NCBI GenBank assembly: GCA_900542825.1
Contig: UQOY01000015.1
Coordinates: forward strand, 1-42,401
From: an uncultured Collinsella sp.
Lineage (GTDB): Bacteria > Actinomycetota > Coriobacteriia > Coriobacteriales > Coriobacteriaceae
Reading direction: 5' to 3'
DNA: 42,401 bases
Shown: positions 36,267 through 42,401 of the stretch, piece by piece
Layout: each line of letters starts with the position of its first letter
How positions within the stretch are numbered: the first letter of the stretch is position 1
Position numbers and translations under genes: made by a program
The notes under the pieces: model-generated
The model's input: the letters and a program-made list of their open reading frames with translations, nothing else
Told to the model about the DNA's origin: nothing
Databases searched by the model: none

Positions 36267-36384
36267 GCCGGCACTTGGGGACTGTCCCTAACTGCCGGCA
36301 GAAAAGGAACGTCCCCAACTGCCAGCTGCCAGAGCTGTCCCCTTTGCACCAAAATGGTGCAGATTAACCTGTCCCCCATGCACC
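36267..36384. repeat. Cluster of GGGGACAG-type palindromes
   Basis: Immediately after the EIIA stop, 36267-36273 pairs with 36293-36299, enclosing GGGGACTGTCCC, itself nearly palindromic. Next come GTCCCC (36311), CTGTCCCC (36335) and a hairpin TGCACC-AAAAT-GGTGCA (36345-36361). A copy of the AGTAACCTGTCCCC family then follows, bounded by GGTGCA and TGCACC (36356-36384). Several repeat units have accumulated here. Confidence 0.7.
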
Positions 36385-36452
36385 AGGTATGTCGCGGGGG
36401 CCGCGTTGTGACACAATGGCGTTTGTTCGATTCGTGATGCGAAAGGCCAACT

Positions 36453-37673
36453 ATGGCAAACAAGAAAAAGAACTCCGAGGCCGCGCCGACGCCCGAGCAG
36501 CAGGCTCGCGCTGTCTCCAGCTCTCGTAAGAAGCAGCGCAAGACGTATGTGTCTAAGACCGTCAAGATCGTCCTGGTGGTTATCGGCGTGCTGGCAATGC
36601 TGCTTTCCGTCTCGGCCATGGCATGCTCCGGTCTCATGTCGCAGGCAGAGGATACCTCGAGCTACAAGCTTACCGGCGGTGTCGCCGCTACCATCAACGG
36701 CACCAACCTCACCGAGGACACCGTGACCAAGCAGATCATGAGCATGCGCACGTCCTACGGCTACACCAAGGACAAGGACTGGGCGCAGTATCTGGTCGAC
36801 AACGACCTGACGCCCAAAAAGTACCGCAAACAGCTCATCGACTCCTATACGCAGCAGATTCTGCTCCAGCAGGCGCAGAAGGAAAACGGCGTGACGGTGT
36901 CGGACGAGGAAGTCGAGAAGGCATGGAAGGACGCGTGCAAGAGCGCGGGCGGTGCCAAGGCCTTTAAGAAGACCCTTAAGACCTACGGCTATACCGAGGA
37001 CACCTACAAGGACTCGCTCAAGGAGAACCTGGCACAGCAAAAGCTTAAGGACGCCGTGGCGCCCACCAGTAAGCCCAAGGACAGCGAGATCGTCGATTAC
37101 ATCAACGAGAACCTGTCTAACTACAACGATGCCCGCCGCTCGTCAAACATCCTGATCAAGGTTGATTCCGACGCATCTGACAAGGACAAGGCCGCCGCCA
37201 AGGCCAAGGCGCAGGAGTGCCTGGACAAGATCAACTCCGGCGAGCTGAGCTTTGAGGACGCCGTGGAGCAGTACTCCGACGATACCGGCTCCAAGGAGAA
37301 GAAGGGCGACGTGGGCTGGGACAAGCTCACCACCTTCGTCGATAGCTATCAGGCGGCGCTCGAAGGCCTTAACAAGGGCGACGTGAGCGACGTCGTCGAG
37401 TCGACGTATGGTTACCACATCATCAAGTGCACCGACTACTTCCATGTCGATAGCCAGGTCGATGACATCAAGCAGGTACCCAAGGACATCAAGAAGTATG
37501 TTTCCAACGTGGTGAAGACGCAGGCGACCAGCACTGCATACAGCGCGTGGCTGGAGCAGTACAAGAAGGACGCCGACATTACCGTCAACCCCATGCCCAA
37601 GGACGTACCCTATAACGTGAGTCTGAAGGGCGTCACCAAGAGCTCGACCGACAATTCGTCGACGACTGAGTAA
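36453..37673 (+). CDS. Membrane-anchored parvulin-type peptidyl-prolyl isomerase (PrsA/SurA-like foldase)
   Basis: This 406-aa protein has a basic cytoplasmic N terminus (1-38), a membrane segment (about 39-57) ending near AMAC (Cys58, a weak lipobox), and an N-terminal SurA/PrsA-like helical region. The rotamase domain (about 215-325) includes SSNILIKVDSD, FEDAVEQYSDDTGSKEKKGDVGW and YGYHIIK. The C-terminal region returns to the helical domain, and the tail is Ser/Thr-rich. It would fold exported proteins at the outer face of the membrane, for which the pilins would be plausible clients. GCGAAAGGCCAACT precedes ATG 36453. Confidence 0.88.
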   Translation: MANKKKNSEAAPTPEQQARAVSSSRKKQRKTYVSKTVKIVLVVIGVLAMLLSVSAMACSGLMSQAEDTSSYKLTGGVAATINGTNLTEDTVTKQIMSMRTSYGYTKDKDWAQYLVDNDLTPKKYRKQLIDSYTQQILLQQAQKENGVTVSDEEVEKAWKDACKSAGGAKAFKKTLKTYGYTEDTYKDSLKENLAQQKLKDAVAPTSKPKDSEIVDYINENLSNYNDARRSSNILIKVDSDASDKDKAAAKAKAQECLDKINSGELSFEDAVEQYSDDTGSKEKKGDVGWDKLTTFVDSYQAALEGLNKGDVSDVVESTYGYHIIKCTDYFHVDSQVDDIKQVPKDIKKYVSNVVKTQATSTAYSAWLEQYKKDADITVNPMPKDVPYNVSLKGVTKSSTDNSSTTE

Positions 37674-37727
37674 TCATGGGACGGTGCTCGCGCGAGTGCC
37701 GCCCACACTATTGAGGAGGATTTGCAG

Positions 37728-38171
37728 ATGACCAACGAAGAGCTGCAGAAGGAAATGATTGCGGCCATGAAGGCCAAGGACAAGGTTCGCCTGTCTATCA
37801 TTCGCCAGGTCAAGGCCGAGGTGAAGAATATCGAGGTTAACGAGCGCCGCGACGTGACCGAGGAAGATGTCAACAGCATGATCAAGCGTCTGATTAAGCA
37901 GACGAGCGAGACGCTGGAGATGTCAATTAAGGCCGGTACCGACCAGGAGCGTACCGACAACCTGACCGAGCAGGTCAAGATTCTGGAGAGCCTGCTGCCC
38001 GCGCAGGTTTCGGGCGAGGAGCTCGAGGCTCTGATCGAGCAGGTCATCGCCGAGCTGGGCGCCACGTCCAAGAAGCAGATGGGCCAGGTCATGGGAGCAC
38101 TCGGCAAGGCCACCGGCGGCAACTTCGATAAGCCTGCCGCAGCAAAGATCGTCGGCGCCAAACTTGCGTAA
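37728..38171 (+). CDS. GatB/YqeY domain protein
   Basis: This 147-aa protein is a stand-alone GatB_YqeY domain: LQKEMIAAMKAKDKVRLSIIR at the N terminus, KRLIKQTSETLEM in the middle and SKKQMGQVMGALGKATGGNFDK at the end. The domain binds tRNA in GatB, and the free-standing form may act in aminoacyl-tRNA quality control, but its role is unproven. ATG 37728 follows GAGGAGG at 8-base spacing. Element 38175 begins 3 bp after its stop. Confidence 0.9.
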   Translation: MTNEELQKEMIAAMKAKDKVRLSIIRQVKAEVKNIEVNERRDVTEEDVNSMIKRLIKQTSETLEMSIKAGTDQERTDNLTEQVKILESLLPAQVSGEELEALIEQVIAELGATSKKQMGQVMGALGKATGGNFDKPAAAKIVGAKLA

Positions 38172-38174
38172 TTT

Positions 38175-38322
38175 GTTACGCGGTTTTACCAAACCGCGTA
38201 ACGGCTCGACGCTGCAAACCCGTACACGCGGCAATCTGACGTTCAATTTCAAGGGCGCGACCATAAGGTCTGCGCCCTTTCATTTCACGTCACCTTGCTC
38301 GCGTGTACGGGTTTTCGCTGAC
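38175..38322 (+). repeat. Modular three-stem intergenic element, copy B
   Basis: The element starts 3 bp behind a stop codon with the same 12-bp hairpin GTTACGCGGTTT-TACC-AAACCGCGTAAC as copy A. The outer stem CCCGTACACGCG (38219-38230) pairs exactly with CGCGTGTACGGG (38300-38311). The middle stem GACGT pairs with ACGTC, and the inner stem AAGGGCGC pairs with GCGCCCTT. All three stems differ from copy A while the linkers are kept. Confidence 0.8.
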
Positions 38323-38358
38323 TTATGCTCAACAAGGGCGGTTGTATTATTTTCGGCG

Positions 38359-38425
38359 CTCATTGGGGACAGGCTTAAATGAGTACCCAATGAGCGGGTA
38401 CTCATTTAAGCCTGTCCCCAATGAG
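38359..38425. repeat. Perfect 30-bp palindrome with GGGGACAGG core
   Basis: Bases 38359-38388 are exactly complementary to 38396-38425, with a 7-nt AATGAGC loop. Each arm holds GGGGACAGGCTTAA. It could act as a terminator or as a repeat derived from a transposable element, but there is no T run. Confidence 0.85.
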
Positions 38426-38490
38426 TGGGTGGAAGGTTGCGGGTTCTTTACGGGGATGTAGTGTGGGCTGCGGGAACGTGGTTCTTTCCG

Positions 38491-38496
38491 TACAAT
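38491..38496 (+). promoter_or_regulatory. Candidate -10 box for the amino-acid importer operon
   Basis: TACAAT at 38491 lies 36 bp before the start codon. No good -35 box is seen. Confidence 0.4.
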
Positions 38497-38531
38497 AGTT
38501 CAACTCGTGTAAACGCAGGGAAGGGACATTC

Positions 38532-39263
38532 ATGGCAGACATGATCGAGATCAAGCATCTCAACAAGTACTTTGGCGACCTGCATGTGCTCAAAGATATC
38601 AACCTCACCGTCAAGCGCGGCGAGAAGCTCGTAATGATCGGGCCTTCCGGTTCGGGTAAGTCGACGCTCATCCGTTGCGTCGATTATCTTGAGGAGCCCA
38701 CGTCGGGTGAGGTCGTCATCGACGGTACGCCGCTCACCAAAAAGAACCACCTGGAGATGGCTCGCAAGTACAGTTCCATGGTGTTTCAGCAGTTCAACCT
38801 GTATCCCAACATGACGGTACTGGGCAACCTGACGCTCGCGCCCATCAAGCTACAAAAGAAGAGCAAGGAGGAGGCGACCGAGATCGCCATCGCCGCGCTC
38901 AAGCGCGTCGGTATGGCGCATAAGGCCGGCGAGTATCCGCAGAACCTCTCGGGCGGTCAGCAGCAGCGTATCGCCATCGCCCGTGCCCTGTGCACCAAGC
39001 AGCCCATCATCCTGTTTGACGAACCGACCTCGGCGCTCGACCCCGAGATGGTCCAGGAAGTCCTGGACGTTATGATTGAGCTTGCGCAGGAGGACATCAC
39101 CATGATCTGCGTGACGCATGAGATGGGCTTTGCGCGCCAGGTGGCCGACCGCGTCATCTTTATGGAGGACGGTCGCATTCTGGAGGAGGGCACGCCCGAG
39201 CACTTCTTCGATAACCCCGAGAACCCGCGCTGCCGCGAGTTCCTGTCCAAGATTCTGCACTAG
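38532..39263 (+). CDS. Polar amino-acid ABC transporter ATPase
   Basis: This 243-aa protein is a GlnQ/HisP-type ATPase. Walker A is GPSGSGKST (37-45), the Q loop is VFQQFNLYPNMTVLGN, the signature is LSGGQQQR, Walker B is IILFDEPTSALD, and the switch is CVTHEMGFARQVADRV. It energises the two permeases encoded downstream. GGGAAGGGACATTC precedes ATG 38532. It leads the four-gene operon. Confidence 0.95.
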   Translation: MADMIEIKHLNKYFGDLHVLKDINLTVKRGEKLVMIGPSGSGKSTLIRCVDYLEEPTSGEVVIDGTPLTKKNHLEMARKYSSMVFQQFNLYPNMTVLGNLTLAPIKLQKKSKEEATEIAIAALKRVGMAHKAGEYPQNLSGGQQQRIAIARALCTKQPIILFDEPTSALDPEMVQEVLDVMIELAQEDITMICVTHEMGFARQVADRVIFMEDGRILEEGTPEHFFDNPENPRCREFLSKILH

Positions 39264-39271
39264 GCGCGGTG

Positions 39272-40147
39272 ATGGACATGACGGATATGACGAGGGCGGC
39301 CGTGTCGCGCCGTCACTTTTTGCAGCTGGCGGGCGCCGGCATGCTCGCGCTGACGGGGACCGCGCTTGCCGGTTGCGGCAATTCCACCAGCGGCGAGGGC
39401 TCCGACAAGGGGTCCAAGCTTGCGGCCATCAAGTCGCGTGGCCATCTGAACGCCGGCGTTAAGAAGGACGTTCCCGGCTACGGCTATTACGACACCGCCA
39501 AGGGCCGCTTTGAGGGCATGGAAGTCGATTTGTGCTACCAGATCGCCGCTGCCGTCTTTGGCGTGAGCTATAAGGAGGCCCGCGCCCAGGAGCTTGTCGA
39601 GTTTACCGACGTAACGCCCAAGACGCGCGGCCCGCTGATCGATAACGGCCAACTCGACGTGGTCGCGGCGACCTACACCATCACCGACGAGCGCAAGAAG
39701 AGCTGGGATTTCTCGACGCCTTACCGCACCGACTACGTTGGACTCATGGTCAAGAAGCGTTCGGGCTTTACCTCGATTGAGGACCTGGACGGCAAGGTCA
39801 TTGGCGTGAGCCAGGGCGCCACCACGCAGGGCCTGATCGAGCAGATGATCAAGGACAACGGCTTTAGCTGTAAGCCCGAGTTTAGGGCCTTTAGCGGCTA
39901 CCCCATCATCAAGAGTTCGCTCGACGCCGGCAATATCGACGTCTTTGCCATGGACCGCTCCACGCTGGCCGGTTACATGAACGAGACCGTTGAGCTGCTG
40001 CAGCCCGAGGTCAAGTTTGGCGAGCAGGGCTACGGCGTGGCGACCAAGAAGGGCTGCGACCTTTCGGCCGTGGTCGATCAGGTGATTTGCGATCGCCTGG
40101 CCGACGGCTGGCTCGACCAAGAGGTCAAGACCTGGGGTCTTGTATAG
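39272..40147 (+). CDS. Amino-acid-binding lipoprotein with Tat-type signal
   Basis: This 291-aa protein has SRRHFLQ (12-18), a twin-arginine motif, then a hydrophobic stretch and the lipobox LAGC (Cys35). It therefore looks Tat-exported and lipid-anchored. The rest is a family 3 solute-binding fold (LAAIKSRGHLNAGVKKDVPGYG, FEGMEVDLCYQIA, LDVVAATYTITDERKKSWDF). It presents a polar amino acid to the permeases. Several closely spaced start codons are possible; ATG 39272 lies 9 bp after the ATPase stop, and no strong ribosome site separates them. Confidence 0.92.
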   Translation: MDMTDMTRAAVSRRHFLQLAGAGMLALTGTALAGCGNSTSGEGSDKGSKLAAIKSRGHLNAGVKKDVPGYGYYDTAKGRFEGMEVDLCYQIAAAVFGVSYKEARAQELVEFTDVTPKTRGPLIDNGQLDVVAATYTITDERKKSWDFSTPYRTDYVGLMVKKRSGFTSIEDLDGKVIGVSQGATTQGLIEQMIKDNGFSCKPEFRAFSGYPIIKSSLDAGNIDVFAMDRSTLAGYMNETVELLQPEVKFGEQGYGVATKKGCDLSAVVDQVICDRLADGWLDQEVKTWGLV

Positions 40148-40172
40148 GCGCATCGTCCAAGGAAGGAATCAA

Positions 40173-40919
40173 ATGCTCGAAGGATTATTTGACGCCGACC
40201 GTTGGTCGACGACATTTCAAAACATGGGGCCCTTCTGGGAGGGCTTTGGCGTGACGTTGCAGGTAGTCGTTGCCGGTCTGCTGCTGTCGCTGGTACTGGG
40301 CACGCTGTTGGGTGTGTTCTCTACCACCCGTTCGCGTGTGCTGCGTGCCATAAGCCGCGTGTACGTGGAGTTTTACCAGAACACCCCGTTGCCCGTGCAG
40401 GTGCTCTTTATGTACATGGCCGGTCCGCAGTTTTTGCAGGCCATAACCGGTGCCGACCAGCCGGTGCGCATCGCGCCGTTTGTGCTGGGCTTCTTGGGCG
40501 TGGGTCTGTATCACGCGGCCTATATTTCGGAGGTCATCCGCACTGGTATCGAGGCGGTCCCGCGCGGTCAGATGGAGGCGGCCCAGAGCCAGGGCTTCAC
40601 CCGTGCGCAGGCGTACTGGTACATCGTGCTGCCCCAGACGTTCAAGATCATTTTGCCGCCGCTGTGTAACCAGGCGCTCAACCTGGTCAAGAACACGTCG
40701 GTGCTGGCGCTTGTGGCCGGCGGCGACCTTATGTACCGCTCCGACAACTTTGTGAGTCTGTACGGCTACCTGCAGGGATACATCGTCTGCTGCCTTATGT
40801 ACTTCATCATCTGCTTTCCGCTCGCCATACTGGTGCAGTGGCTCGAGCGCCGCTCCAAGGAGCGTCCGCGCGGCGTGAGCCTGGCCGAGCTGGGGCTCGA
40901 CAACGTAGAGGAGGCCTAG
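40173..40919 (+). CDS. Amino-acid ABC transporter permease 1
   Basis: This 248-aa protein is a HisM/GlnP-type permease with about five membrane helices. The family loop EAAQSQGFTRAQAYWYIVLPQTFKIILPP carries the ATPase-contacting EAA motif. AAGGAAGGAATCAA precedes ATG 40173; the frame begins earlier but without a ribosome site. It pairs with permease 2, whose ATG is 3 bp after this stop. Confidence 0.94.
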   Translation: MLEGLFDADRWSTTFQNMGPFWEGFGVTLQVVVAGLLLSLVLGTLLGVFSTTRSRVLRAISRVYVEFYQNTPLPVQVLFMYMAGPQFLQAITGADQPVRIAPFVLGFLGVGLYHAAYISEVIRTGIEAVPRGQMEAAQSQGFTRAQAYWYIVLPQTFKIILPPLCNQALNLVKNTSVLALVAGGDLMYRSDNFVSLYGYLQGYIVCCLMYFIICFPLAILVQWLERRSKERPRGVSLAELGLDNVEEA

Positions 40920-40922
40920 CGC

Positions 40923-41561
40923 ATGGAAATCTTCAACGCGACCAACCTGCTCTACATTTGGGGCGGCTTTGTTAAGACAATCGAGATCTCGGCGCTGTCG
41001 ATCTTTTTCTCGCTCATCTTTGGCACGGTGCTGGCGCTCGTTAAGAGCTATGCGCCCCGTCCGTTCCGTATTTTGGTGAGCGCCTATATCGAGCTGTTCC
41101 GTTGCACGCCGAACCTGCTGTGGATCCTGTTTATCTACTTTACGGTGCAGGGTTTGGACATTGTGATTTCGACCATCGCCTTTACGCTGTTTACCAGTGC
41201 TGTTATGGCCGAGATTGTGCGCGGCGGCCTCAACTCGATTCCGCGCGGCCAGTTTGAGGCAGCGCAGAGCCAGGGTTTCGGCTTCTTTGCCACCATGCGC
41301 TACATCATTCTGCCGCAGACGTTTAAGACGATTATTCCGGCGCTGTTTAGCCAATGCACGACTGTCATCAAGGACAGCTCGTATCTTTCGGGCATTAACG
41401 TGGCCGAGCTCATGTACACGGCAAACGTCGTGATGGCCCATGCGATCGACCTGTCGCAGGTGCTTATGCTCTACGGTCTGGTGTTTGCGATGTACTTTGT
41501 GCTCAACTTTGGTATCTCGCTGTTGGTGAGAGCGTATCAGAGACGAGTGGTGGCTGCATAG
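40923..41561 (+). CDS. Amino-acid ABC transporter permease 2
   Basis: This 212-aa protein is the second HisM/GlnP-type permease. It has about five membrane helices and the loop FEAAQSQGFGFFATMRYIILPQTFKTIIP. It probably forms a heterodimeric channel with permease 1. GAGGAGGCCTAGCGC before ATG 40923 lies in the end of the previous gene. It is the last gene of the operon, followed by a conserved-loop palindrome. Confidence 0.94.
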   Translation: MEIFNATNLLYIWGGFVKTIEISALSIFFSLIFGTVLALVKSYAPRPFRILVSAYIELFRCTPNLLWILFIYFTVQGLDIVISTIAFTLFTSAVMAEIVRGGLNSIPRGQFEAAQSQGFGFFATMRYIILPQTFKTIIPALFSQCTTVIKDSSYLSGINVAELMYTANVVMAHAIDLSQVLMLYGLVFAMYFVLNFGISLLVRAYQRRVVAA

Positions 41562-41570
41562 TTCCGCTTC

Positions 41571-41620
41571 CCCAAGTGCGGCACTTTGCTCCTCTTTCGG
41601 GGCAATCTGCCGCACTTGGG
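41571..41620. repeat. Palindrome with loop shared with element A (element E)
   Basis: CCCAAGTGCGGCA (41571-41583) pairs exactly with TGCCGCACTTGGG (41608-41620). The 24-nt loop holds TGCTCCTCTTTC and GGCAATC. Element A contains CGCTCCTCTTTC with AAGGCA and also GCAATCTG. It sits 9 bp after the permease stop codon. Confidence 0.65.
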
Positions 41621-41694
41621 AAACCAGGACGGTCGTAAGTGACAAAATGGGAATCAGGAATCGCCTATTTCTCATTTGTTAGAAAGGAATCGCG

Positions 41695-42318
41695 ATGAGC
41701 GATCTGGAGAATAAGAAGAATCCTGTGGTCATTACCATCGCGCGCGACTTTGGCGCCGAGGGCCACGAGATTGGTCGCATGCTTGCCGACGAGTTGGGGA
41801 TTCCGCTGTATGACAACGAGCTGCTGGTGCGTGCGTCGCTGCGCACGGGCGAGTCGCTCGATAAGATGGCCGCCTACGACGAGCGTCTGGCTGTGGAGAA
41901 CATGGCGTTCCTGCCCGACCGCTACGATGCGCGTTCGTACTCGGATAAGTTGTTCCAAAAGATGAGCCAGGTGATCTTGGACTTGGGCGAGACCGAGAGC
42001 TGCATTATCGAGGGTCGTCTGTCCGATTATCTGCTGCGCAATAATCCCAACCATATTGCCGTGCTGGTGACCGCCCCCTTTGAGGACCGCGTCGAGATTG
42101 TGCGCAAAAAGCGCGGTCTCAACAAAAAGAAGGGCGCCAAGCTGGTCAAGCAGCAGCAGAAGGCGCGCGAGGCGTTCTACAAGCGCTACAGCGCCGGCAA
42201 GTGGAAGATGACGAGCGGTAAGGACATCGTCGTCAACCGCGCCAAGCTGGGCCGCGAGGGCTGCAAAGACGTTATCGCCGCTGCCTACCGCTACAAAGTA
42301 GCGCAGTTCGAAGACTAA
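41695..42318 (+). CDS. Cytidylate-kinase-like family protein
   Basis: This 207-aa protein begins with VITIARDFGAEGHEIGRMLADELG, matching the Cytidylate_kin2 family. The P-loop is atypical: GAEGHEIG replaces a GxGGxxxG-like loop with no GK[ST]. The LID-like region (KKRGLNKKKGAKLVKQQQKAREAFYKRY) is strongly basic. True CMP kinase activity is unproven. GAAAGGAATCGCG precedes ATG 41695. It is followed by a terminator-like palindrome. Confidence 0.8.
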   Translation: MSDLENKKNPVVITIARDFGAEGHEIGRMLADELGIPLYDNELLVRASLRTGESLDKMAAYDERLAVENMAFLPDRYDARSYSDKLFQKMSQVILDLGETESCIIEGRLSDYLLRNNPNHIAVLVTAPFEDRVEIVRKKRGLNKKKGAKLVKQQQKAREAFYKRYSAGKWKMTSGKDIVVNRAKLGREGCKDVIAAAYRYKVAQFED

Positions 42319-42353
42319 CCGACCAAAACCACCACAAAGGGGACAGTGAACTG

Positions 42354-42391
42354 CCTCCCATTTCTTGGACATCGGGAAATGGGAGGTTTTC
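42354..42391 (+). terminator. Terminator after the kinase-like gene
   Basis: CCTCCCATTTC (42354-42364) pairs exactly with GAAATGGGAGG (42376-42386), followed by TTTT. GGGGACAG (42340-42347), the repeat-family core, lies just upstream. Confidence 0.75.
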
Positions 42392-42401
42392 CATGAGTAT
42401 A

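Overview
The window looks like a chromosomal segment of a Collinsella-type gut actinobacterium (Coriobacteriia). I infer this from several signs: a high-GC coding background, TTG/GTG starts behind strong GGAGG ribosome sites, LPxTG-like surface proteins with SpaA/FctA pilin domains, Tat-type substrate-binding lipoproteins, and many hairpin-forming intergenic repeats. No 16S rRNA is present, so the genus is an inference from protein and gene-order resemblance. There are no CRISPR arrays, phage genes or intact transposases.

Layout. 1-520: a tRNA-Ile / tRNA-Ala / tRNA-Ile cluster. 628-3954: a BFN (DUF151) protein, two small unrecognised proteins and the translational GTPase TypA/BipA. 4378-9794: a surface-pilus locus with a large multidomain pilin (1,242 aa), a second pilin (550 aa) and a 17-codon stub where a sortase gene might be expected. 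9944-11885 (minus strand): a secreted bactofilin-like membrane protein and a UPF0126/glycine-transporter-type membrane protein. 11900-12543: a repeat-rich patch with a broken tRNA-Ser and two intact tRNA-Ser genes. 13039-17723: rpsF-ssb-rpsR-rplI, then dnaB and purA. 17844-22867: purD, a NUDIX hydrolase, an ABC exporter and an unrecognised membrane-anchored protein. 23091-27852: carAB. 28400-30390: purE, a class B sortase and a MoaE-like protein. 30500-31729 (minus): a CmpB-type membrane protein. 32027-35649: purF, purM, purN. 35801-38171: a lone PTS EIIA, a parvulin-type foldase and a GatB/YqeY protein. 38532-41561: a complete polar amino-acid ABC importer. 41695-42318: a cytidylate-kinase-like protein.

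The metabolic theme is nucleotide synthesis. purA, purD, purE, purF, purM and purN lie within 20 kb, together with carAB, which feeds pyrimidines and arginine. They are interrupted by unrelated genes rather than packed in one operon. The surface theme is the pilin pair plus a class B sortase about 20 kb away.

The most unusual content is intergenic. Several long palindromes sit directly behind stop codons. At least two families keep conserved loop or linker sequences while their stem arms differ completely between copies yet remain complementary. Elements 19866-20012 and 38175-38322 share linkers but have three co-varying stems. Elements 27865-27953 and 28221-28300 share a loop in opposite orientation with unrelated 28-bp and 25-bp arms. 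A third set carries a GGGGACAGG(T/C)T core. These are the best candidates here for an undescribed structured-RNA or non-autonomous mobile system.
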